DNA from: Halicephalobus mephisto | Lineage: Eukaryota; Nematoda; Chromadorea; Rhabditida; Panagrolaimidae | Assembly: GCA_009193035.1 (NCBI GenBank) | Contig: SWDT01000010.1 | Span: 868,001-932,000 of the forward strand | Direction: 5' to 3' | Length of the DNA: 64,000 nucleotides | Shown here: in pieces, positions 31,527 through 42,929 of the stretch | Numbering within the stretch: position 1 is the stretch's first letter | Layout of the letters: each line of letters starts with the position of its first letter | The notes under the pieces: model-generated | Told to the model about the DNA's origin: nothing | What the model saw: only the letters and a program-made list of their open reading frames with translations | Databases searched by the model: none | Made by a program: the position numbers and the translations under genes

Positions 31527-33166
31527 TCATTTATTTGGTTCCGTCGAAGTACTGTCAACTTCAGGGAAGTTTTCTTTAGGAAAATCATCCCACATCATTT
31601 CCTGCTTCCACCAATGAAGAACAATTGTGTCTTTGAACATTGTCTTAAAGCGGATATCCATGACATCAGATTGTTCTCGTGAGAAGTAGTTCTTCCAATC
31701 CCGTTTTACTCCTTTTCGGATAAACGTGTGTTCACGCCTAGAAACAAAAAAATTGATTCGTATTTTCTATCTCGAGAGTTGAGAAAAAATCTCGAACTTC
31801 TAAAATAATCTTTCATCTAAAAGTCTATACGAACGTCCAACCAACTGATGAGATGTTGTGACACTTGTGACCCAAGCATTTATGTTCCAATTCCACAATT
31901 GGAACTGAATAAAAAACACTTAAAATAATGTGATAAGATCCGTAACTTTTGGAATCTAAAATCAGAGGTCAACCTTCAGAATCCAGGATTCTGTAGAACT
32001 TTCTGAAAGGATTCAGAATCTGATGGAAGGTTTGGACATTTCTGAAGATTTTATAGAAGTTATTAAATGTCCTATACAGAATAGATTCTCAAACCATTGA
32101 TTAAGAAGTAATAAGATTGTGAAATATTGAAATCCCAAAATTACCGTGTATCTTATTGTCGTGCTCATTATGTTTTTGAAATTCGTATCAAGACGGTTTC
32201 GTGATAAAGCCCATTTTTGTTTTTTATAATAGTTTAATTATGATTTTAACTTCATATTAAAAAAACTTACATTTGGTGATCGGGGAACCAGCGAGTCTGA
32301 TTTTCCTTCATTGCGTCGATTTTGCTTTCGGAAACGACTTTTCTCAAGGATTCCGGATCGTTGGCGATCTCGGCAGCTCTGCCTCCGAGGAAGTTTCCGA
32401 TCTTTTTCACCGCTGTTTCCAGATCTTCCAACATGTCTTCGTACTTCAACAAGAGCACATTAGGATCATTAACATGGGGAAGCCAGGACTTTATGTGCTC
32501 GAAGTAATCTCCAAAGTTCAATTGACTCTCCATGAACAGCTCGAAGAAGACATTGAATTCTCCATCGGCCCAGTCGTAGATTTTGAAGTTTCTGTTGTGG
32601 AAGTAATAAGAAACTAAACAGTCCTTGGGGTTCCTAACGCAGTAAATATACTTTGCTTTGGAACTCTTCGGACAATTTTTGTAGTTAAAGTGAGTCTTCA
32701 GAAGTCTGGGAGATGGAAGTTCATCTGCAAACTTGGCCCCCATCCCTTCGATCATTGGAGAAGTCATTGTTAATTATGAAAAGCAAGAATATTATTATTT
32801 TCGTAGATTTAAAAACCATCAAATACCTTTTCCAGTTCCAGGACCGTAATTATTGTGAACGAGCTGAGAACAGATATGTTGAATCCAGGTGGTTCCGCTC
32901 TTGGGATAGGTGCAGACGAAGACGTCGTCATCCCTAGGGATCAGGACCTTCGCCGACCTGAGGAGTTCGGTCTTAAAATGTGGAGGCCAATTTTCTCCAT
33001 CAATTTTAATGTGTTTCGGGTAGCCTTTTAATTGAAAGAATTGAGCTTCTGGAACCTTTACTGCAGTCTGCTTCCCGAAAGTTGAAACTGTAGAAGAAAA
33101 TTGAACAGGAGGAGATGGGGGAAAGAGCTCAGGGATTTCATTCTTGGACAAAGACAGCAAAGCCAT
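31527..33166 (-). CDS. Cytosolic sulfotransferase 1 (SSU-1/SULT-like), intron 1 acceptor abnormal
   Basis: Three exons on the minus strand: 32827-33166, about 32271-32775 and 31527-31737; about 350 residues. The PAPS 5'-phosphate loop TYPKSGTTW (about 88-96), the catalytic His in LLKTHF, the 3'-phosphate-binding [17 protein letters not shown] and the C-terminal [12 protein letters not shown] (GxxGxxK-type loop, degenerate) are all present. The enzyme transfers sulfate from PAPS to a hydroxyl; in C. elegans the related SSU-1 acts in ASJ neurons. The second junction joins in phase 2. The first does not have a normal acceptor: by alignment with the paralogue at 36.1 kb, exon 2 should begin at AATTAACAATG, but TTTTTAG there is TTTTCAT here, with no AG nearby. 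If this is real, the transcript is mis-spliced or starts at the internal ATG at 32767. Confidence 0.8.
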
Positions 33167-33274
33167 TCTTAAGTATGATGACGGTGTCTTATTAACCTAA
33201 ATAAACTTTAAATCATTAAATGTATGAAGTTTGCATTTGACGAAAAATTCCATAGTAATTATTACGGCTTTATA

Positions 33275-33372
33275 CCAAGTAATAACAAGATCCGCCTATC
33301 CATCGAAGGGCGGTATGTGGTGAAGCGAAAGTCTTCTATCAAAACAAGTGTAGTAAACAAGTTATTACTTGG
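33275..33372. repeat. Short element with 12-bp inverted ends
   Basis: Begins CCAAGTAATAAC and ends GTTATTACTTGG, an exact 12-bp inverted repeat enclosing 74 bp that includes TCCGCCTATCCATCGAAGGG. It is probably a small MITE. It lies about 110 bp upstream of the first sulfotransferase ATG. Confidence 0.6.
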
Positions 33373-33379
33373 AAGTAAA

Positions 33380-34720
33380 TAAAAACCCTAATTGTAAACA
33401 AGTGTCACTGAAGATAACTTTTTTCGCCAGCACGAAAAATATAGGTTCCTGATATAGATGCAAGTTGTATTATGTTTTATTCCTTACGAAAATCAAGACA
33501 AAAGAAAGGTAATCTTTATCCGACTGTCACTAATCAGATCTGGAAGACGATTCTCATTCTCAAAATTACATTAAACCGGTTTTGGGTTTATTATTATAAT
33601 CTTTTCTTGTGTTCTGGAAATGTCGGTTGCTTGAGTGATACCTTAAGCATGGTATAAGTAGTTGGACAGATTGAACTTCTTCCTTCATGTTTATGTGAAC
33701 ACCCGAGATAAGCCAAAGTTAGCAATACTGTTCTGGCTTGATCTCTGTTATTATTTCTAGTTATGCCAGCGGATTGTTGTTGATAGGTTCTCAGAAGATC
33801 TCAAAAAATTTCACCAAACTATCAATCTAACTTAACTGAAAAAAAGCAAACAAAAAATATAATAAATAATAAACAAAAAAAATTAGATTAAGGTTTCATT
33901 TGTTTAAACTAAAACTTGAAAAATTCTTTGAAATATGATTTTTATTTCATTGAATTATTCTACCGGCTTACACAGCTCCAAATCTTAGATATCAATCAAG
34001 CTCAAGATTTTTCTGCCATTTTATTAAGCAATTTTCTAATTAAATACAATATATCGTGTAATTTTGGAATTCTTAATTGTGGTTTACTTCATACTACATT
34101 AATAGTAAATGTTATACTTTAGGAATCCTCTCAATGAGACCTACTATTTATACTATTGAAGCTACCATAATGACTTTTGAGTCAGAAGTTATGATGAAGA
34201 ATATAAACGTTATGCTGTTAAAAATTGAAAGATTTATTGAGTGCATTTCTTGTTTCAGAAGCCATGTAGGAAGATTCTGGTGACTCATTCAGAAAGATTA
34301 TACTAAGGAGTAACTAAAGTTTTAATTTTATTGTTTGATCATTTACGAATTTTGAAGTTCATGTTTGGGAAAATTTTCACTTTTTTCAACTCTGTTTTAG
34401 AATAAATCCCAGAAGTAAAATATGGACTTTTGAGTGGTTCCGGAAACTGTGATTTATTGTACCCTCATCATAATAAACATTTACTCTGAGAATAGTGATT
34501 TACTCCCATATTGGAATGTATGGGATGCTGTGGAAATTCTGGAATTGTTAATATAGTATATACGCGCAAATAGAACATTATATTTTCACTAATTGGGCTA
34601 ACTCTCATCTTTAAATTTATAATTTGAGGAAATCTAACTTCATAATTTGATTTTAAAGTTCAGTAAAGTTCGAATTTCGGGACTAAAGTCATGTGATTCT
34701 TACCAACACACAAATCGGCA
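33380..34720. other. Spacer with no supported gene
   Basis: Moderately AT-rich, not strongly repetitive. Open frames of 60-70 codons at 33472-33657, 33916-34122 and 34077-34283 have no domain, splice or composition support. Confidence 0.45.
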
Positions 34721-34725
34721 CATGG

Positions 34726-34920
34726 TGTCGGAAAACTAGGTCTGGCCTCATCTAGTTCGAAACTAATATGGAAGGAAAAACGTCTCTCGGCAAGCACCGA
34801 ACCCGCATCGTCTTGCTATCCGGGCAAGTGCTTTTTCTCTTAAGCTACGAGAGCGACCTTTTCCAGTTCCATTCCTGGAAGCAGAATCGTTTCTTTCTCG
34901 CTACGCTTAATGTCGTGACA
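34726..34920 (-). mobile_element. TGTCG...CGACA element with tRNA-like domain, copy 1 (195 bp)
   Basis: Starts TGTCGGAAAACTAG and ends TTAATGTCGTGACA, with the direct repeat CATGG on both sides (34721-34725 and 34921-34925). The second copy is at 61709-61920 with a different 5-bp repeat (ATGAT), so the ends are firm. This copy lacks a 17-bp segment near its 3' end relative to the other. TGT...ACA ends and 5-bp duplications are LTR-like; the tRNA-like interior is SINE-like. The class is unresolved. Confidence 0.85.
34783..34854 (-). tRNA. tRNA-like cloverleaf (pseudo-tRNA) inside the element, copy 1
   Basis: On the minus strand 72 bases fold as: acceptor GCTCTCG/CGAGAGA (6 of 7 pairs, pair 1-72 mismatched), TA, D stem GCTT/AAGC, anticodon stem CTTGC/GCAAG with loop CCGGATA (GGA at the anticodon position, C instead of U at position 33), 5-base variable loop, T stem GCGGG/CTTGC with two G-T pairs. 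The A box TAGCTTAAGAG fits. The B box is GTTCGGTGC, one change from consensus. TTTTT follows after about 8 bases. The U33 change argues against a working tRNA. Confidence 0.55.
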
Positions 34921-34925
34921 CATGG

Positions 34926-36090
34926 TATACAAAGTATCGGTATATTAAAGCAGCTCTGATGTATCAGATACATTGAGTGGATATCGGTGCATTGTATTCA
35001 ATGTATGGATGCATTATGTCTATTATGTCGATACATTAAAACAATTCTGATAAATCAAGCGCATTATATCGATATTGATGCATTATAAGTCTGTATCAAG
35101 TGACAGTAGAAGATTGATAGTCAGTGAAACATAAAACATAAGATCGATGACAATGAAAAAAAATTCCATAAGTAGATTTTTTCCAAAGATCAAATGGTCG
35201 TTTCATCGCAGAACTTTTTGGGCTGTAAAATGAATCTGCGTCAATTTCACTTAGATCAAAACAATCAGGTTTTGACACAGTAAAAAATTTTGTGAACGTT
35301 TGAAACTAAAATCATTTCCTGTCATTTTGATGATAATGATGTGTTTGTAAACTTACCTTCTAATCAAAAATCACATCTTAGAACAATCGTAAAAGATCTC
35401 TGTATACATAAAGCGTAATTTTTAGTTCAGTAATAAATGCAAACCGTCATTATTAAGTTACAATTTTCGTCACAAATACTAAATATTCAAGAAAAATGTG
35501 ACGATTGTGTTACATTTCGCAATTGTTACAATGTTAAAAGTTACGCTTTGTTTCGTGTGCAGAATCTGAATCTACTTTGCATATGTGACTTATAATCTTC
35601 AGGATTCTGTATTGTTCAAAAGTCTTTCATTTGAAGTATTTAAGCGGTTCATTTAGTATCAGTTAATGAAACCACTAGAATGACAGTTTGTATGTTGTTT
35701 ATTACTTGTAATTAAATTTTATATTTGTATTTGTAATTGTACTACAAATACAAAGTGAAAATCCCTTATTTTATTTTAGTAGTTTCACTAGTATAAGTAT
35801 TTTGAAAAGTTTTAATCAAATATCTATTTATTAAATTTAGGAACCAGTCAATCAATAGACGAAACTACTTAGATACACGTTGGGATAGAAGCTATATTAG
35901 GAAGAGAGCACCTGGATATCGGGGATTGTAGAATACTGTAGAGTGTGGATGAAACTTTAAGTTGTCTTCTGTGGGATTGATATATAATCGTTTGTTTGTG
36001 TCTTATTGTTGAATAAAGATTAATTATATTCTTCCTGTTTCTATCCTAACAGCACTTAAATAAGGTAAATCAAGAGATTGTAATCATTCC
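34926..36090. other. Spacer with repeats, no supported gene
   Basis: 34935-35100 is a degenerate palindromic repeat of GATACATT/AATGTATC type, seen again at 37790-37860 and 57070-57400. MITE M1 copy 2 is at 35403-35560. A TTTGTA/TACAAA hairpin is at 35715-35752. Confidence 0.5.
35403..35560. mobile_element. MITE family M1, copy 2
   Basis: AAAGCGTAATTTTTAGTTCA at the left end and AAAAGTTACGCTTTGTTTCG at the right end, with the internal CGTCACAAATACTAAATATT block shared with copies at 37621 and 56449. Confidence 0.7.
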
Positions 36091-37552
36091 TTATACGTTG
36101 CCATTGTCTTCAGAAGGATCATCCCAGGCCATTTCTTGCTTCCACCAATCAAGGGCAATTGTGTCTTTAAGCATTGTCTTGAAGCGGATATCCATGGCAT
36201 CAGATTGTTCTCGTGAGAAGTGGTTCTTCCAATCCCGTTTTACTCCTTTTCGGATAAACGTCGGTTTATGTCTAAAACGAAAGTTAATGGATTTATATTT
36301 TCTCAAAGATAACAGGAAAACTTTAATTTTGTTATGAAAAAATTTAGGGTTGTAATTGGCCTGGGAAAATTGACCAAGCGAATTACAATCTTTTTAATGT
36401 TAAATGATAACTGGCGTTGTGATTTGGCGAGCAAATTACAATCTTAAAAAATTTCAAAAAAAATTCATTTGACAAGTTCTCCAATAACATGTTTTAAGAT
36501 TTCGTAATATCTTCTGAAATTCTGTAAGACCTTTAAAATATTTCAAAATTAATTGGAAACTTATACATATTTTCGAAATCCAGAATTTTAGAAAGTTCGA
36601 AAAACTAAAAATTCCTGTCAAGATCATTTCGTGTTAATATTGGTAATTTTTAAAATATCATAATTTTAATCCTAAAATAAAAAACTTACACTATTGATCC
36701 TGGAATCCAGCGAGTCTGATTTTTCTTCATAGCGTCGATTTTGCTTTCGGAAACGACTTTTCTCAAGGATTCCGGATCGTTGGCGATCTCGGCAGCTCTG
36801 CCTCCGAGGAAATTTCCGATCTTCTTCACCGCTGTTTCCAGATCTTCCAACATGTCTTCGTACTTCAACAAGAGCACATTAGGATCATTAACATGGGGAA
36901 GCCAGGACTTCATGTGCTCGAAATAGTCCTCGAGAGAGACTTGGCCCTTCATGAAGAAGTCGAAGAAGACGTCGAATTCTCCATCGGCCCACTCATACAA
37001 CTTCATATTTTTGTTGTGGAAGTAATAAGAAACTAAACAGTCCTTGGGGTTCCTGACGCAGTAAATATACTTTGCTTTGGAACTCTTCGGACAATTTTTG
37101 TAGTTAAAGTGAGTCTTCAGAAGTCTCGGAGATGGAAGTTCATCCGCAAACTTGGCCCCCGAAAATTCGATCATTGGAGAAGTCATTGTTAATTCTAAAA
37201 ATTAAAAATGCTGTGATTTCTGCAGATTTAGAGATTATCAAATACCTTTCCCAGGTCCTGGATTATAATTATCAAAGAGAAGTTGAGAACAGATGTGCTG
37301 AGTCCAGGTGGTTCCGCATTTGGGATAAGTACAAACAAAAACGTCATCATCTCTCGGAATCATGGCCTTCGCCGATCTCACAAATTCAGGGGTGAAACTT
37401 ATGGACCAAATTTCTCCATCAATTTTAATCTGTTTCGGAAAACGATTCGAAACAATCACTGAAGTCTGTTTTTCAGAATCTGCGGCTGTAGAAGACCAAT
37501 CAGAATTATAAGAAGAAATAACTCCAAAAATTCTCTTTTCCAACGAAGTCAT
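36091..37552 (-). CDS. Cytosolic sulfotransferase 2 (SSU-1/SULT-like)
   Basis: Three exons on the minus strand: 37246-37552, 36690-37194 and 36091-36271, all junctions in phase (1 and 2); about 330 residues. Motifs: PAPS loop TYPKCGTTW (the Ser of KSGTTW is Cys here), catalytic His in [23 protein letters not shown] for the 3'-phosphate, and [12 protein letters not shown] at the end. Exon 2 is nearly identical to that of the paralogue at 31.5-33.2 kb, including synonymous sites over its second half, while exon 1 and the N-terminus differ strongly; this pattern suggests gene conversion after tandem duplication. The KSGTTW to KCGTTW change is in the phosphate loop and may affect PAPS binding. 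Both genes are in the same orientation, 2.9 kb apart. The substrate cannot be read from sequence. Confidence 0.88.
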
Positions 37553-37620
37553 TCTGAATTATGACTACGGTACCTTATTTATCTAAATAAGTTTTGAATT
37601 ATTAAAACGCATGTTGCATA

Positions 37621-37772
37621 ATTACACAAAAACCGTAACTTTTGATTTCGTAACAAAAACGTAACACAATCGTTACATTTTTTGTGAATATTTAGTATTT
37701 GTAACGAAAATTGTAACTTAATAGTCACGATTTATATTTGTTACTCGTCCAAAAGTTACGCTACTTCGTGTG
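37621..37772. mobile_element. MITE family M1, copy 3
   Basis: Left end ACACAAAAACCGTAACTTTT, right end AAAAGTTACGCTACTTCGTG, with TTACTCGTCC inside the right arm. It lies 70 bp upstream of the sulfotransferase 2 ATG. Confidence 0.7.
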
Positions 37773-37864
37773 TTGATATCGATGAATTGTATATGACATA
37801 GCTATATATTAAAACGGCTTTGATATATCAGATACATTATATTCCATACATAGTTACGCGAAGT

Positions 37865-38030
37865 TCACACAGAAAAAATCGTAACATTTGATTTTGTAAC
37901 AATTCCGAAATGTAACGAAAACGTAACATAATCGTTACATTTTTCATGAATATTCGACATCTGTGATGGAAATTAAAACATAATAGTCACGATTCGTATT
38001 TGTTACTCGTCCAAAAATTACGCTTTTTGT
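37865..38030. mobile_element. MITE family M1, copy 4
   Basis: Left end CACACAGAAAAAATCGTAAC, right end AAAAATTACGCTTTTTGTAT. It is in the same orientation as copy 3 and separated from it by about 90 bp that include the GATACATT-type repeat. Confidence 0.65.
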
Positions 38031-39370
38031 ATATTTTTAGACACACGAAAAATGATTATTTTTAGATTTTTGTAGAGTATTTAGAAAAAAGTAATCGAAT
38101 TTGCAGATTCCAAATCTGAATTTAAAATCGAAAGTTGATATTTATTTAAAACTGCAATGTTCCAAACTTCAGAATTCGGAATTGTAAAGACCAACCTTCG
38201 ATTCTGACTTCAGATTTGGAATTTACAGGTTTGATTACTTTTTTCTGAATACTTTATAAAAATCAAAAAATTGTCATTTTTTCGTGTCAGGATTTGAGAC
38301 AAAAAAGACAAAAGTCACATAAGGTAACGCCTGATATACAACTTTTACTTGAGCCGATATTGATGAATATATTTCCAAATTTGTTGATTTATAAAGGTAT
38401 ACAAAATCCCGCCTATTCATATCTGAGGTCAGTAAGTTGGAACTTGAACTTTTGGTTTGTCTAAATTTCTTTCTGTTGTGTGATACCGTACTAAATCGAA
38501 TTCTGCAAAATTCAGAAAAAATGCTAAAAAAAAGATTCCGCCTATTCACATGACTGATGTGTGATGGAACGAAAAAAAAATTTTTTGTCACAATTAATCG
38601 AGATAGACCAAATTTACCCCAATTTTTATTTATTTAAATAAATAATTTTCAACAATTTTTTATATTTTCAGAAATTTCACAAAATTTCCCATCTGGTCCA
38701 ATTACAAAAAAAATAAGTACAGTTAACAAAAATTAAAAATTAAACCTACATTTCATCATTTATTCCAAAAAGTGAAAAATTTATTGGATTTGTCAGTCCG
38801 AACGCCTCACACAACGATGATGAAATAGATATCGTAGAAAATTTTATTTAACAGATCCCTGAAGTATAATTTAAAAATTATCGAAGTCAATACACACAAC
38901 AACATAGTTCTTGTCAAGATAAAAACTGTATGTTCCTTTGTCGATGCTAAGGCAATCCGTTCGGGACCAAGCCATCCGTCAATTGTGTTTTTTACTGTTG
39001 GATCGTCGGTGAGGAATCCGGATCCGCGTGTAGACAAAAATATGTGGAAATAACTTTATTGGGGCCTCAGGCACGAGATAAAACACAATTCTATCACAAT
39101 TATTGCGCAATCTCCAAATTTTCGTCAACCCACAATCGTACAAATTTCATTGGTCCTCAGGGTATTTCCCTTCGGGACCAAAATTGTACAAACTTCCACT
39201 CAAATAGATCATCCACAATCCAACACTTACGAAAAATGAAATACCTGATCTAACAAATTCAAAAATTAAACATTTCCACAATTTTATAATTTTCTTTATA
39301 ATTAACTTCACCAATAAACAAAATAATTTCCTTACAGTAATATCTCAAGTCTATCATAGCCAGAAATCAC
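38031..39370. other. Spacer; one open frame of uncertain status on the minus strand
   Basis: A frame at 38807-39037 (minus), without ATG at a convincing place, contains TDDPTVKNTIDGWLGPER and a hydrophobic segment. A nearby block repeats TTGGTCC-GAA-GG motifs (39050 and 39155). I recognise no family; it may be an old exon downstream of the oligopeptidase gene. The rest is AT-rich. Confidence 0.3.
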
Positions 39371-39374
39371 GCTT

Positions 39375-42300
39375 TCACAACTTCGTTATGTACGATTTTT
39401 CAGAATACTTCGCACCAAGAACACGATACAAAAAAGAATACATGTCAACAATTTCAGCAATAACCTTCGAAGTCGGCTTACCAGCTCCATGACCAGCTTT
39501 GACTTCAACACGACAAATAACAGGATTCTTCTGAATATCAGAAGCATCGTTATGAATCATGTGATAAAGTTGAGCAACATATTTGAGCGTATGGGCAGGA
39601 ACAACACGATCATCATGATCGGCGGTCATCAACAAAGTAGCTGGCCATTCAACACCAGGAGTAATTTTAATATTATGAAGTGGAGAATATTTGTAAATAT
39701 ATTCGAAATCTTCTTTTTTGTCAGGATTTCCATATTCAGCTAAAAACAAAAATCTAAAAAACTAAAAAAATCTTTAAAACTTACGCATCCACGCTGATCC
39801 GATGGTGAACTTGTGGAATCTAAGCATATCCATGACACCAACTCGATTAAGAACACCACCAAAAAGATCAGGACGTTGCTGAGAACAAGCAGCAACAAGA
39901 AGACCTCCGTTAGATCCTCCATGAATGGCCAACTTCTTTGGCGAAGTGTACTTTTTATCAATCAAGTACTCAGCACAAGCAATAAAATCATCAAAAACAT
40001 TTTGCTTACGTCCAAGCATTCCAGCTTCATGCCATTTTTCACCATATTCACTAAAAGTAAAATAAATTAATTTTATAAAACAATAAAATAAATTAATAAA
40101 TTTTATAAAAGTAAAATAAATAAATTTTATAAAAAAATAAAATAAAATAAATAAATTTTATAAAAAGTAGAATAAATTAATTTTATAAAAAAAGGAAAAT
40201 AAAATTAATTAATTTTATAAAAGTAGAATAAATTAATTTTACACAAATTTTAAAATTTCAAAAAATATAAATTTAATTTTTTTTCAACATAAATTTCTAA
40301 AAAAATTCTAAAATTATCACTTTTGGAACATTTATATTTTTTGTAAAAATTTTAAAATTAAAAAAAATTTAAATTTTCAAGAAGTTCTAAAATTGTTACT
40401 TTTCATACTTTTGGAACATTTATAATTTTTATAAAAATTTTAAAATTAAAAAAAATTTAAATTTTCAAGAAGTTCTAAAATTGTTACTTTTCATACTTTT
40501 GGAACATTTATAATTTTTATAAAAATTTTAAAATTATGAAAATATTTTCTAATTATAATTTAAAAATTAAAAACAAACCTTCCTCCACGTAAATTAGCAC
40601 AAGCAACAACACCTCCAAGATGAGCCAAAAATAAACAACGTGAAATCGAAAAACACGGTTCTTCAGCAATATTGAAACCACCATAACCATTTAAAATAGT
40701 TGGATTTTCACCATTAAATTCGATATTTTTATGATGAACAAGAAACATTGGAATTTTAGTTCCATCTTTACTTTTTGTAAAACATTGTTTAGCAGTAAAT
40801 TCATTCGGATCAAAACCATTAATTTTAACACGACGAATTTCTTCCAATTTTAAGTTTTCAATTTCAGAAAAATCAAAACGATAAATAATCGTCGGAATTA
40901 AGAAAGATTCAATCGAAAAAAACACATCTTTTCGATCTTTTTCACATGACAAACCAGAAAGCGAACTAATTTCTAATGGAATATTCTTCAAAACTTGGCC
41001 GGTTTTTTTGTCGTTGATGTACAACTTACTACAACAATCCTCCAGATAATTGACGATTAAATAATTTTCAGCAGCAACACATACTATATCTAATTTTCTT
41101 TTTGGATCTTCTTCAATTACAGTTTCCCAATTACTTGGATCATTATTATCAACCCCGAACTTCACACGAATCAACTTATACATCGGAGAATCCTTGTTCG
41201 TCGTCACGAGAGCCGTATCTCCATCAGTATCAATTACGTCATATTTAGCGTCAAATTTGTCAAAAAGCGGTTTTAGAGCAATTTTTCCGGAAAACTTGTT
41301 CTTAACAGCCTTAAGATCAAAGTAGAAAACTTGATTCGTCGGATCACATCCCTTTGAAACATCCACGATCAAATATTGACCGTCTTTCGTAACATAGCCA
41401 GAATGCATCAAATTAGGATCATGACGAAAATCCGCAACTAAAAAATCTTCATCTTGAGGAGTTCCAAGTTTATGAAAATAGAGAGAATGATATTCATGTT
41501 TTTCAACCGAAGAACCTTCCAGAGCACTTTTATGTTCAGGATATCGAGAATAAAATACTCCAGAATTATCGCTCAACCAAGCAATTCCAGAATGCTTAAC
41601 TCCCGTCACGACATCCGGCAGATCTTCTCCTTCAGCCGTCTTGAATCTCAACGTCATCCAATCGCTGCCTTTCTCCGATAATCCATAACACCAAATTTTT
41701 CCATCTTCTGTCCATTTGGTATTCCGAATAGCCGTGGTTCCATCTTCAGAAAGAACATTCGGATCGAAGAAAATTTTTCCTTTTTCTTTGTAGTCCTTCG
41801 TTTGATACAGAACCGATTGATTCTGAAGTCCCGAATTGTACCAGTAGTAGAAATAATCAGCGTGACGTCCAATGCAACTGTACTTCTCGTAATCCCAAAG
41901 AGCAGTTAACTTTTCTCTCAATTTGTCCCGGATATCAGCGCTTTCAAGGAACGGTTCGGAAATTTTATTCAATGAAGCTACCCAATTTTGAGTTTCCTTG
42001 GCATCGGGATCTTCCATATATCTATAAGGATCAGAAACCTGAAAAGTTACGTTCTTAAATGCTGATACATGCAAATACGGGTGATCTGGAATCACGTTTG
42101 AGGTAATCAATACATAACTGCTAACTACGATATTCATATATTGAATTCCAAGCGCAATTGATGGTAGGATGAAAATTCAGCACAATTAACACGTTTGTAC
42201 TTTTTTGATTACAAAAAATAGTTCAAACATGTTGATTGAACTAAACTAGAATTAACTTTCGCTGGATTACAATCTTATCATAGATTTTCATATATTGAAT

Positions 42301-42899
42301 TCCAACTATAATCAATGGTAGGATTGTGATCTAACGAAATTTGAGCAAAATTAACACGTTTGTACTTTTTTGATTACGAAAAATAGTTTAAACATGTTGA
42401 TTGAACTCAACTAGAACCAAATTTCGCTGGATTACAATCTTATCATAGATTTTCATATATTGAATTCTAACTATAATCAATGGTAGGATTGTGATCTAAC
42501 GAAATTTGAGCAAAAATTAACACGTTTGCACTTTTTTGATTACGAAAAATAGTTTAAACATGTTGATTGAACTCAACTAGAATTAACTTTCGTTGGATTA
42601 CAATCTTATCATCAATCGCATTCAGAATTCAATATATGAATACCGTCGTTGACAACTCTTACGTGTTGATTACGCTCAGACGTGATTCCAAATTACTTAT
42701 ATATATGTAAACCAACCTTGATTCCATGAAAGTCATCGACGATGGATTCATCTCGACGGGCTAAAGGGTAGGTTTTTGGATCGATCGTGGCTCCGGTCAT
42801 GGTGCTTGCTAAACGCAGGTTTCGTGAGACTAAATCAAACACAAATGGACGATTTGGAACAGAAAACAATCGCGTCAATAAAATTCTTCTTAAGGCCAT
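39375..42899 (-). CDS. PREP: Prolyl oligopeptidase (S9A) with an N-terminal presequence
   Basis: Four exons on the minus strand: 42717-42899, 40579-42038, 39785-40050 and 39375-39739, all in phase (0, 2, 1); 757 residues. It cleaves after Pro in peptides of up to about 30 residues. [18 protein letters not shown] is the S9A N-terminus; a seven-bladed propeller of about 350 residues follows; then the alpha/beta hydrolase domain. The triad is intact: Ser in GGSNGG, Asp in [10 protein letters not shown], His in [15 protein letters not shown] and [11 protein letters not shown] flank the oxyanion region. Animal PREP has about 710 residues; here about 42 extra precede [12 protein letters not shown]. 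They are rich in Arg, Leu and Ser ([17 protein letters not shown]) and look like a mitochondrial presequence. Translation from the internal Met (MTGAT) would give the cytosolic form. Confidence 0.93.
42150..42650. repeat. ~180 bp tandem repeat (3 copies) in prolyl oligopeptidase intron 1
   Basis: Each unit runs ATTCATATATTGAATTCCAA, GGTAGGATTGTGATCTAACG, ATTAACACGTTTG.ACTTTT, AAACATGTTGATTGAACT and GCTGGATTACAATCTTATCA. Units start at about 42131, 42287 and 42462. The first unit begins at the exon 2-proximal side, inside the read-through frame. Confidence 0.75.
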
Positions 42900-42929
42900 A
42901 AACACCGAAAATGGCCGTAATTTCAAAAT

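Noticed and set aside
34783..34854. Calling this a functional tRNA-Ser(GGA)
   Set aside because: No long variable arm, C at position 33, a mismatch at the first acceptor pair, and an identical location inside a mobile element in both copies.
38274..38591. 105-codon minus ORF
   Set aside because: No domain, no splice partners, low-complexity neighbourhood; composition as in the spacer.
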